DNA from: a virus
Reading direction: 5' to 3' (one strand)
DNA: 38,394 bases
IMG/VR virus record: IMGVR_UViG_3300003892_000005
Coordinates: 1-38,394 of that record
Part shown: piece after piece, positions 12,928 through 21,144 of the stretch
Layout of the letters: every line of letters starts with the position of its first letter
Position numbering within the stretch: the stretch's first letter is position 1
Position numbers and translations under genes: made by a program
The notes under the pieces: model-generated
Told to the model about the DNA's origin: nothing
Seen by the model: only the letters and a program-made list of their open reading frames with translations
Database searches by the model: none

Positions 12928-13692
12928 TCAGCGGGCTGCCGTTCGCATTTTCATGGTCGCCGCATTCAGGGCTTCGCGCAGCTCTTCGACGCGGACAGCG
13001 AACGCGTTCAACACGCTGCCGGCGTCGTTGTGGAACACGATCATCCCGACCACGTGGCCTGCCGCATTCAGGACGGGCGCCCCGGAGCAGCCGGCATGAA
13101 TCCCTCCCAGCCACGGATTCACGAACAATGTCGGTCTGGTCGCAGCGCCAGGCACTGACTCCACAGTATCGAGATAGCGCCCGACAGACCATTCGTCAGC
13201 GAGCATACCGCCTCGGCACACCCACCACACCAGATCACCAGGCGACGGTCCTCGCGTCGCCAGGACGAGTGGGCGGAGCGGTCCCCGATCCCGAAAGGCG
13301 GTGTGGCGGTACACCGCCACATCCGCGTCACGGTTCCAGATCAGTTCAGGCAACGGTGGGTATCCCGCTGTCCAGATTTCTCCGGTCAGGCAAGGCTTGA
13401 CCTGGCAATCTGGGTCGTTCGGGGCGTGGTCGCCGACCACGTGCGCCGCCGTGACAATCGCCCCGGCCACCGCAAAGCCCGTGGCCGCTTGTTTCCTCAC
13501 CCGAGACTGACCCTCCGGTGCCGGGCGAGCCGGATCGTGAATGACCACACGCACCGCGACCACGCTCTTGAACGCGGTCTTGACCGCCGCTGGGGGTTCG
13601 ATCCAGGCAGGAATGCGGCCCGGTTGCTCACGCAGGGCGGCGCAACCGACCAGCACGAGCAACGCCATCGCGGTCAGGCACGATTTCCGCAT
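12928..13692 (-). CDS. Trypsin-like serine protease lipoprotein
   Basis: A 254-residue protein from ATG 13692 (GGAGG upstream). A signal peptide ends at the lipobox LVGC (C17), so it should be lipid-anchored outside the inner membrane. A full chymotrypsin-fold triad is visible: H84 in IVTAAHVV, D124 in DADVAVYR, S203 in GCSGAPV, followed by HVVGMIVFHN, the usual strand after the nucleophile. Paired cysteines could form disulfides. There is no PDZ domain, so it is unlike full DegP/HtrA. It lies between two lysis-region genes and follows a secreted zinc protease. A role in envelope or surface-protein cleavage is inferred. Confidence 0.8.
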   Translation of the reverse strand: MRKSCLTAMALLVLVGCAALREQPGRIPAWIEPPAAVKTAFKSVVAVRVVIHDPARPAPEGQSRVRKQAATGFAVAGAIVTAAHVVGDHAPNDPDCQVKPCLTGEIWTAGYPPLPELIWNRDADVAVYRHTAFRDRGPLRPLVLATRGPSPGDLVWWVCRGGMLADEWSVGRYLDTVESVPGAATRPTLFVNPWLGGIHAGCSGAPVLNAAGHVVGMIVFHNDAGSVLNAFAVRVEELREALNAATMKMRTAAR

Positions 13693-13714
13693 GATGCCTC
13701 CTTCCTGTTTCTGG

Positions 13715-14566
13715 TCACATCCCGGCATCGACGACCCGACAGGCGACGTCAGTGCTCACATGCAGCACCACATTTGGCCCGACGACGACCGACGGCCCTC
13801 CACACCGCCAGGGGCCTACCGACCACACCTCGGGCTTCGCCATGGCGCTGTAGGCCGTAATCTGGCCCCAGTCGCCACGTGGCGGGGCGGAGAATAGCAC
13901 GGCCAGGAACACCGCTTGGTTCAGCGGATGCGGAACGCCCTGGCGCCATCGGGCCATCGCGAGGTCCACGACACAGCGCGAGCACAGCATCCACTGGTTG
14001 ACCATTGACGCGACGAACTCCTGGGGGTTGTCGCGGAAGAAGCAACGAGGGAACATGCTGCGGAGGTAGTGCGAGGGGTCACACCCCGCCTCCGCGATCA
14101 GCGCCTCGGCCCACGGCCCATAGCCACGATTGGGGATAGGCACGACCGGATCGTCGGGATGGCGACGCAGAAACCCGTGCGCGAACAGCGCGATCTGGTG
14201 CCCCAGTTCGTGCGCGGCGACAATGGCGAATTGCGAGGCGACCGGATGGGGCCCAGGCAGATCATCAGGAAACTCCCCTCGGACCACGAGCCCCTCCCCA
14301 CCAGAGAGGATATTGATGGCGCAGGGAATGACCATCGTGGGCGCCGGGACGCCGGGAGGTCCGTCAAGCGTGATGCGCGGACAGATCGTTTCGGACAGGA
14401 CCGGGAGTGACGCCGGTTGATCGACCGTGATACTCCGCAGATGGGGGTACAGTCCGGGCGGCATACTCGTCAGGAGCGCGGTCAGCTCACTACGATTGGC
14501 GTCCGTCAGCGCAGTGCCGTTGACGAGCGAGAGGGCCAGCGCCAGGAGGAGGGCATCAAGACGCAT
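13715..14566 (-). CDS. Secreted zinc metalloprotease (HELGH)
   Basis: A 283-residue protein from ATG 14566, with a signal peptide (MRLDALLLALALSLVNG). HELGH at 119-123 supplies two zinc histidines and the catalytic glutamate; NPQEFVASM with E183 fits the third ligand of gluzincins such as lethal-factor-like or neutral-zinc peptidases. Eight or more cysteines, several after the signal, fit an exported protein. It starts 11 bases inside the helix-turn-helix gene and is followed 22 bases later by the serine protease, so the two are co-made. The target is unknown: envelope proteins, a receptor or peptidoglycan peptides are options. Confidence 0.75.
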   Translation of the reverse strand: MRLDALLLALALSLVNGTALTDANRSELTALLTSMPPGLYPHLRSITVDQPASLPVLSETICPRITLDGPPGVPAPTMVIPCAINILSGGEGLVVRGEFPDDLPGPHPVASQFAIVAAHELGHQIALFAHGFLRRHPDDPVVPIPNRGYGPWAEALIAEAGCDPSHYLRSMFPRCFFRDNPQEFVASMVNQWMLCSRCVVDLAMARWRQGVPHPLNQAVFLAVLFSAPPRGDWGQITAYSAMAKPEVWSVGPWRCGGPSVVVGPNVVLHVSTDVACRVVDAGM

Positions 14567-14927
14567 GGGGCCCCTCGACGATGGGTCGGCCGCGATGCAC
14601 CCAGCGAACGATGCCGAAGCGTTCGCGTAACGCCGTGATGGCCAGAGGATCGCCACGTCGGGCCCGATCAAAAAGCCGACGCCGATAGACATGCTCTTCG
14701 ACTTCATCGAGGGGAACGAATCCGGGCATGTCGAATCGGGGCCGGCCTGATCGCCGCTGAGACCGCCAGGCGATCCAGGCGTGCACGCTCATATCGTCCA
14801 CGGCGAGGGTCAGACGACGCCCACCACGCTCACGCCGTCGGAGCGGCGTCACGAGTCCTGACAAGATCGCCCCGCGGACGGCTCTCGGGGATACTCCGGC
14901 CAAGGCTGCGGCTTCCGCAATCGTCAT
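14556..14927 (-). CDS. Helix-turn-helix protein (excisionase/MerR-like)
   Basis: A 123-residue protein from ATG 14927 (GGAGGACGG upstream). MTIAEAAALAGVSPRAVRGAILSGLVTPLRR is the classic winged helix-turn-helix of MerR or excisionase type (helix, turn at GVS, recognition helix), then a basic wing. The C-terminal half is arginine-rich and helical. It is coupled to lysozyme (ATGA) and overlaps the metalloprotease start. A DNA-binding protein inside a lysis block is unusual; it might tune late transcription. Confidence 0.65.
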   Translation of the reverse strand: MTIAEAAALAGVSPRAVRGAILSGLVTPLRRRERGGRRLTLAVDDMSVHAWIAWRSQRRSGRPRFDMPGFVPLDEVEEHVYRRRLFDRARRGDPLAITALRERFGIVRWVHRGRPIVEGPHAS

Positions 14928-15328
14928 GATCCGTCCTCCATCTCTTGGGCGAGTTCCTCTGCACGCTGTCCGACCTGGGTCGCCCACCGACTCCGCCGCA
15001 TCTCGCTGGCCGCCGCCGCGTAGTCGCCTTTGGCGACGGCGTCGAAGAAGCGCACGAACGTCGCCAAACGGCGCGGCCCCAGGTTGAACGCCATGTTGAC
15101 GAGCACCGCTTTCCGGCGGTCCGAGAGCCGCTCGAAGACCGCCTCGGTCGCCACGATGGTCGCGGTGGTAATGGCCCGTTCGAGGTCAGCCTCGAACAGC
15201 ACACCGATCTCGTCGGGCGACAGGCCCACATCCGTGAGGTTCCGACCGACACCGATGGTGATTTTCCCCTCCGTATCGAGGTAGGGAAAGCGCCGCACGC
15301 CCTCATGACGGAAGAGCTGCTCCGTCAC
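14924..15328 (-). CDS. T4-type lysozyme (GH24 endolysin)
   Basis: A 134-residue muramidase. Counting from GTG 15328, the catalytic set is E9 (RHEG), D18 (YLDTEG) and T24 (ITIGVGRN), with exactly the 9- and 6-residue spacing of T4 lysozyme E11-D20-T26. That spacing, and the GTGA overlap with the previous gene, support this start over an ATG at 15382. It cuts the MurNAc-GlcNAc bond of peptidoglycan. There is no signal peptide or SAR helix, so it needs the holin for release. Confidence 0.88.
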   Translation of the reverse strand: MTEQLFRHEGVRRFPYLDTEGKITIGVGRNLTDVGLSPDEIGVLFEADLERAITTATIVATEAVFERLSDRRKAVLVNMAFNLGPRRLATFVRFFDAVAKGDYAAAASEMRRSRWATQVGQRAEELAQEMEDGS

Positions 15329-15480
15329 GAGCGTGCGCCAGCCGCCTTGCGCTCTTCTGTCGGTTGACTCTCTCCGTCCCATAGCCATCCGCATGCGCAC
15401 CGCAGCACGATTGCCGGGTCGCGCTTTCTGAGGGGGCGCCGGCACTGCGGACAGTATCGCACCCAGACCACGCCGCTCAT
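15325..15480 (-). CDS. Small zinc-ribbon protein
   Basis: A 51-residue protein from ATG 15480, linked by 4-base overlaps to the genes on both sides. CPQC (residues 10-13) and CAC (28-30) can form a four-cysteine zinc site (RYCPQCRRPL, then VLRCACGWLWDG). Similar mini zinc ribbons occur in phage late operons; the role is unknown. The lysozyme frame overlaps it only if a longer lysozyme start is used. Confidence 0.65.
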   Translation of the reverse strand: MSGVVWVRYCPQCRRPLRKRDPAIVLRCACGWLWDGESQPTEERKAAGARS

Positions 15481-15683
15481 CCGAACCGTCGCGCCAGCCA
15501 GGACAAGACCAACACCAGGATCGGCACGACCGCGCTGAGCAGCCAGATCGCGCCGCGCATCTGATTGATCGCCGCGTCGTGGTCATTGACGAGGCGATGC
15601 AGGCGCTCGATGGACTCCTGGATCGCTTCGAGACGTGCCAGGATCATCCCGACCTCGCGATTCGTCAGCGGTGCGTCGCTCAT
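15477..15683 (-). CDS. XhlA-like membrane protein
   Basis: A 68-residue protein with an amphipathic coiled coil (ILARLEAIQESIERLHRLV) and a C-terminal membrane helix (IWLLSAVVPILVLVLSWLA). This order, coil then anchor, is that of hemolysin XhlA-like phage proteins that assist holin function. It lies between the huge virion protein and the zinc-ribbon and lysozyme genes, coupled by overlaps to both. It might equally be an anchor for the internal virion protein. Confidence 0.7.
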   Translation of the reverse strand: MSDAPLTNREVGMILARLEAIQESIERLHRLVNDHDAAINQMRGAIWLLSAVVPILVLVLSWLARRFG

Positions 15684-18600
15684 GGCGCAATCCCAAGCCG
15701 CCGGAGGCGTTCCGCTTCAGGACTCTGAAGGAACAGCGGCCGCATCGTCGGCGGCAATGATTTCAAAAACAGCTCGAACTGGGTCCCTGGACTGAGCGTC
15801 GGGAACGCTTCGGTACGCGCTGTCCGTCGCAACCCTTCGAGCGCCGTCGCCATGACAGCGCGTTGTCGCTCCGGCGGCATGGCGACGTAGGACGGTCGCG
15901 CGATCAAGGGAGCTAACGTGCGCTCCACCAGGGGGCCCATCGCCGCGGCGATGGCATTGTCGGCCTCTGGGTTGCCGGTCGTCGGGAGGATGTCGCGGCT
16001 CGCCAGCCCGAGGCGGTCGAGTTCCGCACCAATGGCCGTCTTGGTCTGGATCGGGATGCCCGTGAGTTGCCGAAGGATGCCGAACTCCCGCGTCGGTGGA
16101 GCGGCTTCCGTCGGGACGTGGCGCTCCGGGAGCGTTTGGCGCAGCCCTGGGATCATTTCTTTGATTGGCCCAAGAAATGGCTCATGGCGTCGGCTGCGCT
16201 GCACCGCCTCCTCCGGGACGAAGGAAGACAGCACGTCCGTCAGGGTGCGCAATGGAGTGAGGAAGGAGGCCGCGACCTCGCCCGCAAAGGCCCCGAGCGC
16301 GCGGCGGCCCCCCTTCCCCTCTACACCTTGCGTGATGCCGTTGAGCACATCCAAGACCTGATCGAGCAAGAACATGCCTGCCCCCGCCCGGAGATTGACG
16401 CTGGCGAGACCCTTGGCGACTTCAGACCAGTTCACGGTCTCCAGTTCACCACGCCGCGCCTTGCGGATCAGCCAGCCCACGACGAGATGCGGCGTGAACG
16501 GGTTGAACGGGCGCATGTCGATGCTTTTGTCGCCGACTTTCAATTCATAGGGCTTATCGCCGCCGTATTCCGATTCCTGCACCAACCAGCCAGTGAGGAA
16601 CAGCGTGGTCCCGATGCTCGCCTTTGCAAGGGTCCGCGTGTCCCCTGCGGCGATCTTGGCCCGCTCCTCTGCGGAGAGCAGGCGGGAGAGAACCAGGGGG
16701 CTGTGCTCGAACTGGAATTTCGTCGCCTGCGCGAGGAACCGCGGGAAGGGGATGGCGAGGTCCGCGAACGGGATTTTACGAAAGAAATTCACGAACGCCT
16801 TGCCCGCTTCGCTCACGGGCTCATTCGCAAAGGTGACGTCGAGCGCATGGGTGACGGCCTCGCGGATGTCCGAAATCGGCACGGACCTTGGGTCGATCTG
16901 TTCGAGCGGCGTCGTGATGCCCCTCGCCCGCAGTCGCTCCTCCAGTTTGGCGAGAAATCCAATGTCGCGGAAATACATCTCTTGCAGCCGGTTCGGGGCA
17001 TTCACAATATCGAGCGCACGTTCGATCCCGCCGAGCACCTTGCCCAGGCCACGGACGACGGGCGAGGCCTGATCGGGGATGTCCACGTCGGAAAAATAGG
17101 TACCCTCCAGGCGCCGACGCTGGCTCGGAAGGGCCTCCAAAATTCGCTTCGCCAACTCTCGGTTGGCCCTTGGTGAGGCGACCAGCTCGAAATACTGTGT
17201 CGCGGCCTCGACCGGCCCAAGTTCACCGGGTTTCGCCACGCCGCGGACCCGTCGAATCATCGATTCAAGGCTGGAGACGGCGGACTCAATGACGAGTCGC
17301 CCCGCCTGCGTCTCGAAGTTCCGTACAGCCGTCGCCAATTGGCCGATCATCGCTCGACGCCGGATACTGGCGACGCGCTCGAGTGCTGACAAGACTCGCG
17401 CCGCCGCGGGCGACGTTGACTCGGTTTGCTCCAGCCGCCGAACGATCTGCGACAAGACGTTCAAACCCTTGCCGTATTCCGAGCCAGCCTCGTAGAAACT
17501 ATCAAGGAAGAGTTCCTTGTCGATGTTGGCTTTATCGAGGTAGGAGATGAAACGATCAAGGAGTTGTGGTTGATTGCTGAGGTGGGTTGTGAGCTGTTCG
17601 AGGATGCGGCCTTTCGAGCGGTCGAAGGGCAACTTGTTTTCCATCATGAATTGCGCGGCCGTGTTGGCCGTTTCCGTGAAGACCTGCGCGGACAGGCGCG
17701 GCTCAGTCAGGACCGGCTCTGAACCCTCCGCCTCGGCGATCCGCACGGCGGCACGGATCGGCCCGGATTCGGGCCCGAGGTCGGCCGTTGCGCTTTCCCT
17801 GGGAGGCGGCGAAGGCGGCTCCGCAGGGGGGGTGGCGCTCGCCGTCGGCTCGCCCTGGCCGACGAGGCCTCGGCGCTTGGCCTCCCGGAGTACGGTCTTC
17901 ACGCCTCCTGGGCCACGTCGCCAACCCAAGACGATGGTGGCCGGATCGTCTGCCAGTTCTGGGGCCACGCTCCGAATTGCCTCTTGGATTTCTCGCTTCT
18001 GCGCAAGGAAGGCGACCTGCTCCTGCTTGGGTGTCGGGTTGTCTGGGAGACCGCGCCGCTCCCGCGTCTCCGGCGACCACTGCAGGAGCCCCGCATCTCC
18101 TGCCTTGCCTTCGCCTACGGGACGGCCTTTCACGAATTGACCGGGTTTGGCCCCAGGGTTTTCGACGCTGACGATCAGATTGAACAGCCGTTGATCGGCC
18201 GGATCGGAGAAGGTCAATCGGAATCGCCCGGCGTAGTTGGTCACGCCCTTGGATAGACCTTCGAGCACCTTCGCCGTCCGCTCTCGGTCGGTGCGGTTGC
18301 GGAGCAGTGGCAACCACGCAGGCGCCGTAACCTCCGTCGGCTCGGGCGCAGGTGGTCGCTGCTGGGGCTGGCGCGGTTGACGTCGGGCGGCCTCCGCTGA
18401 CTGAGTGGTCACTGGGCCTGGCGCGACAGGCGCGCCTTCGGCGGGTGGCGACGCCGGAGCCACGGGCGATCCCGACGCGGCTGCCTCGCGAGCGGCGAGT
18501 TCATCGACCGCTGCCGCGAACGCTTCGTAGTCTGCGCTCTTCTCCCGTGCGAGCTGCTCCTCGACGGCCTGCCGGATCGCCAGATACAGCTTGTTGCTGC

Positions 18601-19897
18601 GGTCTTTGTCAATTGCCTCGACGATCTCCTTGGGCCCGACCTTCGGAAGGTCTCGAAGCTCTGGGAACTCCTCGGAGAGTTGTTCTCTGATGCTCTTGGC
18701 CTTCCCGACAACGATGGTCTGGCCTTCTTCGGTCTTCCCGAATTGCTTTCCCGTCGGAAGTGCAGTACGTGCGTCCTCGACCTGGGTTCGGAGGGCGCGC
18801 ATGCGCTCGGCGATTTCGCTTGCTGTCGGCGTCGTGGGTGCCGTGAGCGATGCCGAGGTCTCCGGCGCCTCGGCTGGCAACGACGTCCCCGTGACCCGTG
18901 GCGGAACTGGTGGCTCGGCAGGAGGCGCGGTGACGCGCGGCTGCGCGGCCGCGATGGTCTCTGGCGTGAGGTCCCGAGGGCCTCCCGTGGAAGCCACCGA
19001 TACGTCAGGTGGCGGGGTGGGAACCTGCGTTGGTTCTGGGATTGGGGCCGCGGGCGGCCGCTCTGGGACCGCGAGTTCCGGTGGCGGGGCGCCACGTGGC
19101 CCTCGTGACGCGGCCGCCTCGCGTGCAATCGCAGCGGCCGTCTGCTCGGCCCGGACGATCTCCTCTGGCGTACGTCCGATGCCGATCCGACTGAGGAGAT
19201 CGGCCAGACGGGTTCCTCCCGTCGGGATGAACGGCAAGGCCACGCCAGCCGCGAGTTCGCCGACGCCGGCTGCAAGGCGAGACGCCTCCGGTGTCAGGCC
19301 CACACCTCGGGCTGCCGTCTCGATACCAGCTCCAATGGGTGCAAAGATCGGCTCAAAGGGCGTGGCGGCCGCCCCCAGCACCGAGAGGGCTTTCTCTGCG
19401 ATGCCGCGGCCTGGAATCTCCGTAGGTCTGAGTGTCGCCAGCGCACGCGCCACGTCGAGGAATCGCTGTCCAGACTCCTCGAGGCGTTCGCCGACGCGCT
19501 GGCCGAAGAACTGCAAGGGAGACAGGTCGGGGCGGGGAACCGCCCCACTCAGCGGCCCGATGTCCGCCGGCGTGGGCACATCCTCTGGACCGATGGAGAT
19601 ACCCTCGGCTGTAAAGGGTAGAGGCGGCAAGATGCGAGGCAACGCGCCGATGCCCTCAGCGATGGCCTGCCCTGCACGACTGAGCAATCCGGGAGCTGGC
19701 GGCGGCTGCGGCAACGACCGTTGCGGAAACGTCTGATCGAGAACGTCCGTGATGTCGCGCAGCATCCCCTCGTCTGGTGGAACGGACGGGGCGGCCGCCT
19801 TCGGCTCCGGTGCCGGTGGAGGGGGCGGTGACGGGCGAAACCGCTCCCCGAAGGTCCGCCCGAGCACCTCTCGGATGTCGTCGATGGCGTTCGCCAT
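15680..19897 (-). CDS. Giant internal virion/ejection protein
   Basis: A 1405-residue protein. Residues 1-520 alternate proline-rich stretches with alanine-rich helices. Around 560-680, LIVSVENPGAK, GDAGLLQWSPETRE and later VLGWRRGPGGV follow the lytic transglycosylase pattern (catalytic Glu, then GxxGLxQ), so it may cut peptidoglycan at entry, as T7 gp16 does. Residues about 860-1260 (NAPNRLQEMYFRDIGFLAKL, DVTFANEPVSEAGKAF) resemble the C-terminal helical domain of large polyvalent phage proteins. Hydrophobic segments near 1090 may enter membranes. The end of the upstream gene overlaps the start. I infer ejection with the DNA. Confidence 0.7.
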   Translation of the reverse strand: MANAIDDIREVLGRTFGERFRPSPPPPPAPEPKAAAPSVPPDEGMLRDITDVLDQTFPQRSLPQPPPAPGLLSRAGQAIAEGIGALPRILPPLPFTAEGISIGPEDVPTPADIGPLSGAVPRPDLSPLQFFGQRVGERLEESGQRFLDVARALATLRPTEIPGRGIAEKALSVLGAAATPFEPIFAPIGAGIETAARGVGLTPEASRLAAGVGELAAGVALPFIPTGGTRLADLLSRIGIGRTPEEIVRAEQTAAAIAREAAASRGPRGAPPPELAVPERPPAAPIPEPTQVPTPPPDVSVASTGGPRDLTPETIAAAQPRVTAPPAEPPVPPRVTGTSLPAEAPETSASLTAPTTPTASEIAERMRALRTQVEDARTALPTGKQFGKTEEGQTIVVGKAKSIREQLSEEFPELRDLPKVGPKEIVEAIDKDRSNKLYLAIRQAVEEQLAREKSADYEAFAAAVDELAAREAAASGSPVAPASPPAEGAPVAPGPVTTQSAEAARRQPRQPQQRPPAPEPTEVTAPAWLPLLRNRTDRERTAKVLEGLSKGVTNYAGRFRLTFSDPADQRLFNLIVSVENPGAKPGQFVKGRPVGEGKAGDAGLLQWSPETRERRGLPDNPTPKQEQVAFLAQKREIQEAIRSVAPELADDPATIVLGWRRGPGGVKTVLREAKRRGLVGQGEPTASATPPAEPPSPPPRESATADLGPESGPIRAAVRIAEAEGSEPVLTEPRLSAQVFTETANTAAQFMMENKLPFDRSKGRILEQLTTHLSNQPQLLDRFISYLDKANIDKELFLDSFYEAGSEYGKGLNVLSQIVRRLEQTESTSPAAARVLSALERVASIRRRAMIGQLATAVRNFETQAGRLVIESAVSSLESMIRRVRGVAKPGELGPVEAATQYFELVASPRANRELAKRILEALPSQRRRLEGTYFSDVDIPDQASPVVRGLGKVLGGIERALDIVNAPNRLQEMYFRDIGFLAKLEERLRARGITTPLEQIDPRSVPISDIREAVTHALDVTFANEPVSEAGKAFVNFFRKIPFADLAIPFPRFLAQATKFQFEHSPLVLSRLLSAEERAKIAAGDTRTLAKASIGTTLFLTGWLVQESEYGGDKPYELKVGDKSIDMRPFNPFTPHLVVGWLIRKARRGELETVNWSEVAKGLASVNLRAGAGMFLLDQVLDVLNGITQGVEGKGGRRALGAFAGEVAASFLTPLRTLTDVLSSFVPEEAVQRSRRHEPFLGPIKEMIPGLRQTLPERHVPTEAAPPTREFGILRQLTGIPIQTKTAIGAELDRLGLASRDILPTTGNPEADNAIAAAMGPLVERTLAPLIARPSYVAMPPERQRAVMATALEGLRRTARTEAFPTLSPGTQFELFLKSLPPTMRPLFLQSPEAERLRRLGIAP

Positions 19898-21129
19898 CAG
19901 CGCGGCTCCGGGCCGAACACGCGACGCAACTCCGCTTCCAGTTCCGCGGACACCGCCCGCGCCTGATCAGGGGGCAGTTTCGCAGGGTCGATGCCGCGGA
20001 CCTTCAACCAGCGAGTCGTGTACTCCTGGATCGCCTGTTTTCGATCTGCCGGTGGTGGTCGCAGCACGTCTTGGGGCGGCCGCCCCAGGGCCTCGTCGAC
20101 GAGCGCCCTGCCCTGCTGGATCATCGCATCTGACACGATGCGCACGCGCTCGGCCTCTTCGCCCGTGAGGGGGTTGATGACGGTGCCGAGCGGAGTCATG
20201 CCGCCCGTGAGTGCCCGCTTGGCCTCGATGCCCTGCTTCATCAAGTCGATGCCGCGTTGCAGCTTGTCTTGCGGGCCGACGCCTTTTTCCTCGACGAATG
20301 CCTTCCGGCCCTCTGGCGTCGTGGCGAGACGTGCGGCCTCAAGCGCAAGCACCTGCTCCCGTGTCTTCGGGGCCTCAAACGTGGCTTCAAGGTCTTTGCC
20401 CGTCACCCTGAACTGCGGGATGGTTCCTCCAAGCGCAGGCTCGATGCCCTTCAGGCGCTCGGCAAAGCCTTTAGCCTGCTCCTGCGCCTGGAACAACGCT
20501 GTCCCGGGAAGTGCGCCTTCGGCGCGGAACTGCAGCAACACGTCCGGTTTGGAAATCGCCTGGACCAGCTCCGGCGACTCCGAGACGGCAGCCAGCAGAT
20601 CGGCAAGGCGTCGCTGCGGGACCTGCCTGATGGGCGCGCCTTCTGGAGTCGTGGGAATCGTCGTCTGCAGAAGCGGCCTCGACCCCGGGAGCGAGAAGGT
20701 GCCTGCAGGGAGCGCCGTTTCCCCAAGTGGAAGCGGCTCCGTGAGCGGCGCCGGTGGCACGGGCGTCGGTGGTTGCTCCACGAGCCGCGGATCGAGGAGC
20801 GACTGGAGTCGCCGACCCGCCATCGCCCTGACCGTCGGGCCTCCGAGGACTTCACGCAGCTCTTGGGGTTTGGCGACGGTGCCGCCAGCGAGGAGCAAGG
20901 TTCCGAGCCGTGTCGCAGCCCGCTCTCTGATCGCCTCTCTCGCCGCGTCGTCCGGTGCTGAGTCGATGGCCGCCTGGGTCCGCGCCAGAAAGTCTGCGAG
21001 CGCCCGTTTGCGCGCCGCCTCCTCGCGCTTCTGCCGGATGGCCTCCATGACGAGGAGGGTATTCGGGATCGATGAGATGATCTCGCCGAGCCTGGAGATC
21101 GCTGGGCCCACATCGCCGAATTCTGCCAT
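19897..21129 (-). CDS. Internal virion-type structural protein
   Basis: A 410-residue protein, helical at the start (SSIPNTLLVMEAIRQKREEAARKRAL) and rich in alanine, glutamate and proline later. It lies between two other large late proteins and shares a TGATG junction with the giant protein. By analogy with T7 gp14-16 order I infer a core or ejection protein. No enzyme motif seen. It could also be a minor capsid protein. Confidence 0.65.
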   Translation of the reverse strand: MAEFGDVGPAISRLGEIISSIPNTLLVMEAIRQKREEAARKRALADFLARTQAAIDSAPDDAAREAIRERAATRLGTLLLAGGTVAKPQELREVLGGPTVRAMAGRRLQSLLDPRLVEQPPTPVPPAPLTEPLPLGETALPAGTFSLPGSRPLLQTTIPTTPEGAPIRQVPQRRLADLLAAVSESPELVQAISKPDVLLQFRAEGALPGTALFQAQEQAKGFAERLKGIEPALGGTIPQFRVTGKDLEATFEAPKTREQVLALEAARLATTPEGRKAFVEEKGVGPQDKLQRGIDLMKQGIEAKRALTGGMTPLGTVINPLTGEEAERVRIVSDAMIQQGRALVDEALGRPPQDVLRPPPADRKQAIQEYTTRWLKVRGIDPAKLPPDQARAVSAELEAELRRVFGPEPR

Positions 21130-21144
21130 CGATCTGCCCCCTCG

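Noticed and set aside
12818-13192. Long N-terminal extension of the gene at 12614
   Set aside because: It runs through the serine protease coding region in another frame and has an unnatural arginine-rich sequence.
15329-15586. Longer lysozyme starts
   Set aside because: They overlap the zinc-ribbon gene and add residues not found in T4-type lysozymes; GTG 15328 puts the triad at the usual position.
18591-19736. 381-codon plus-strand frame
   Set aside because: Antisense to the giant internal virion protein; composition is driven by the proline- and alanine-rich coding on the other strand.
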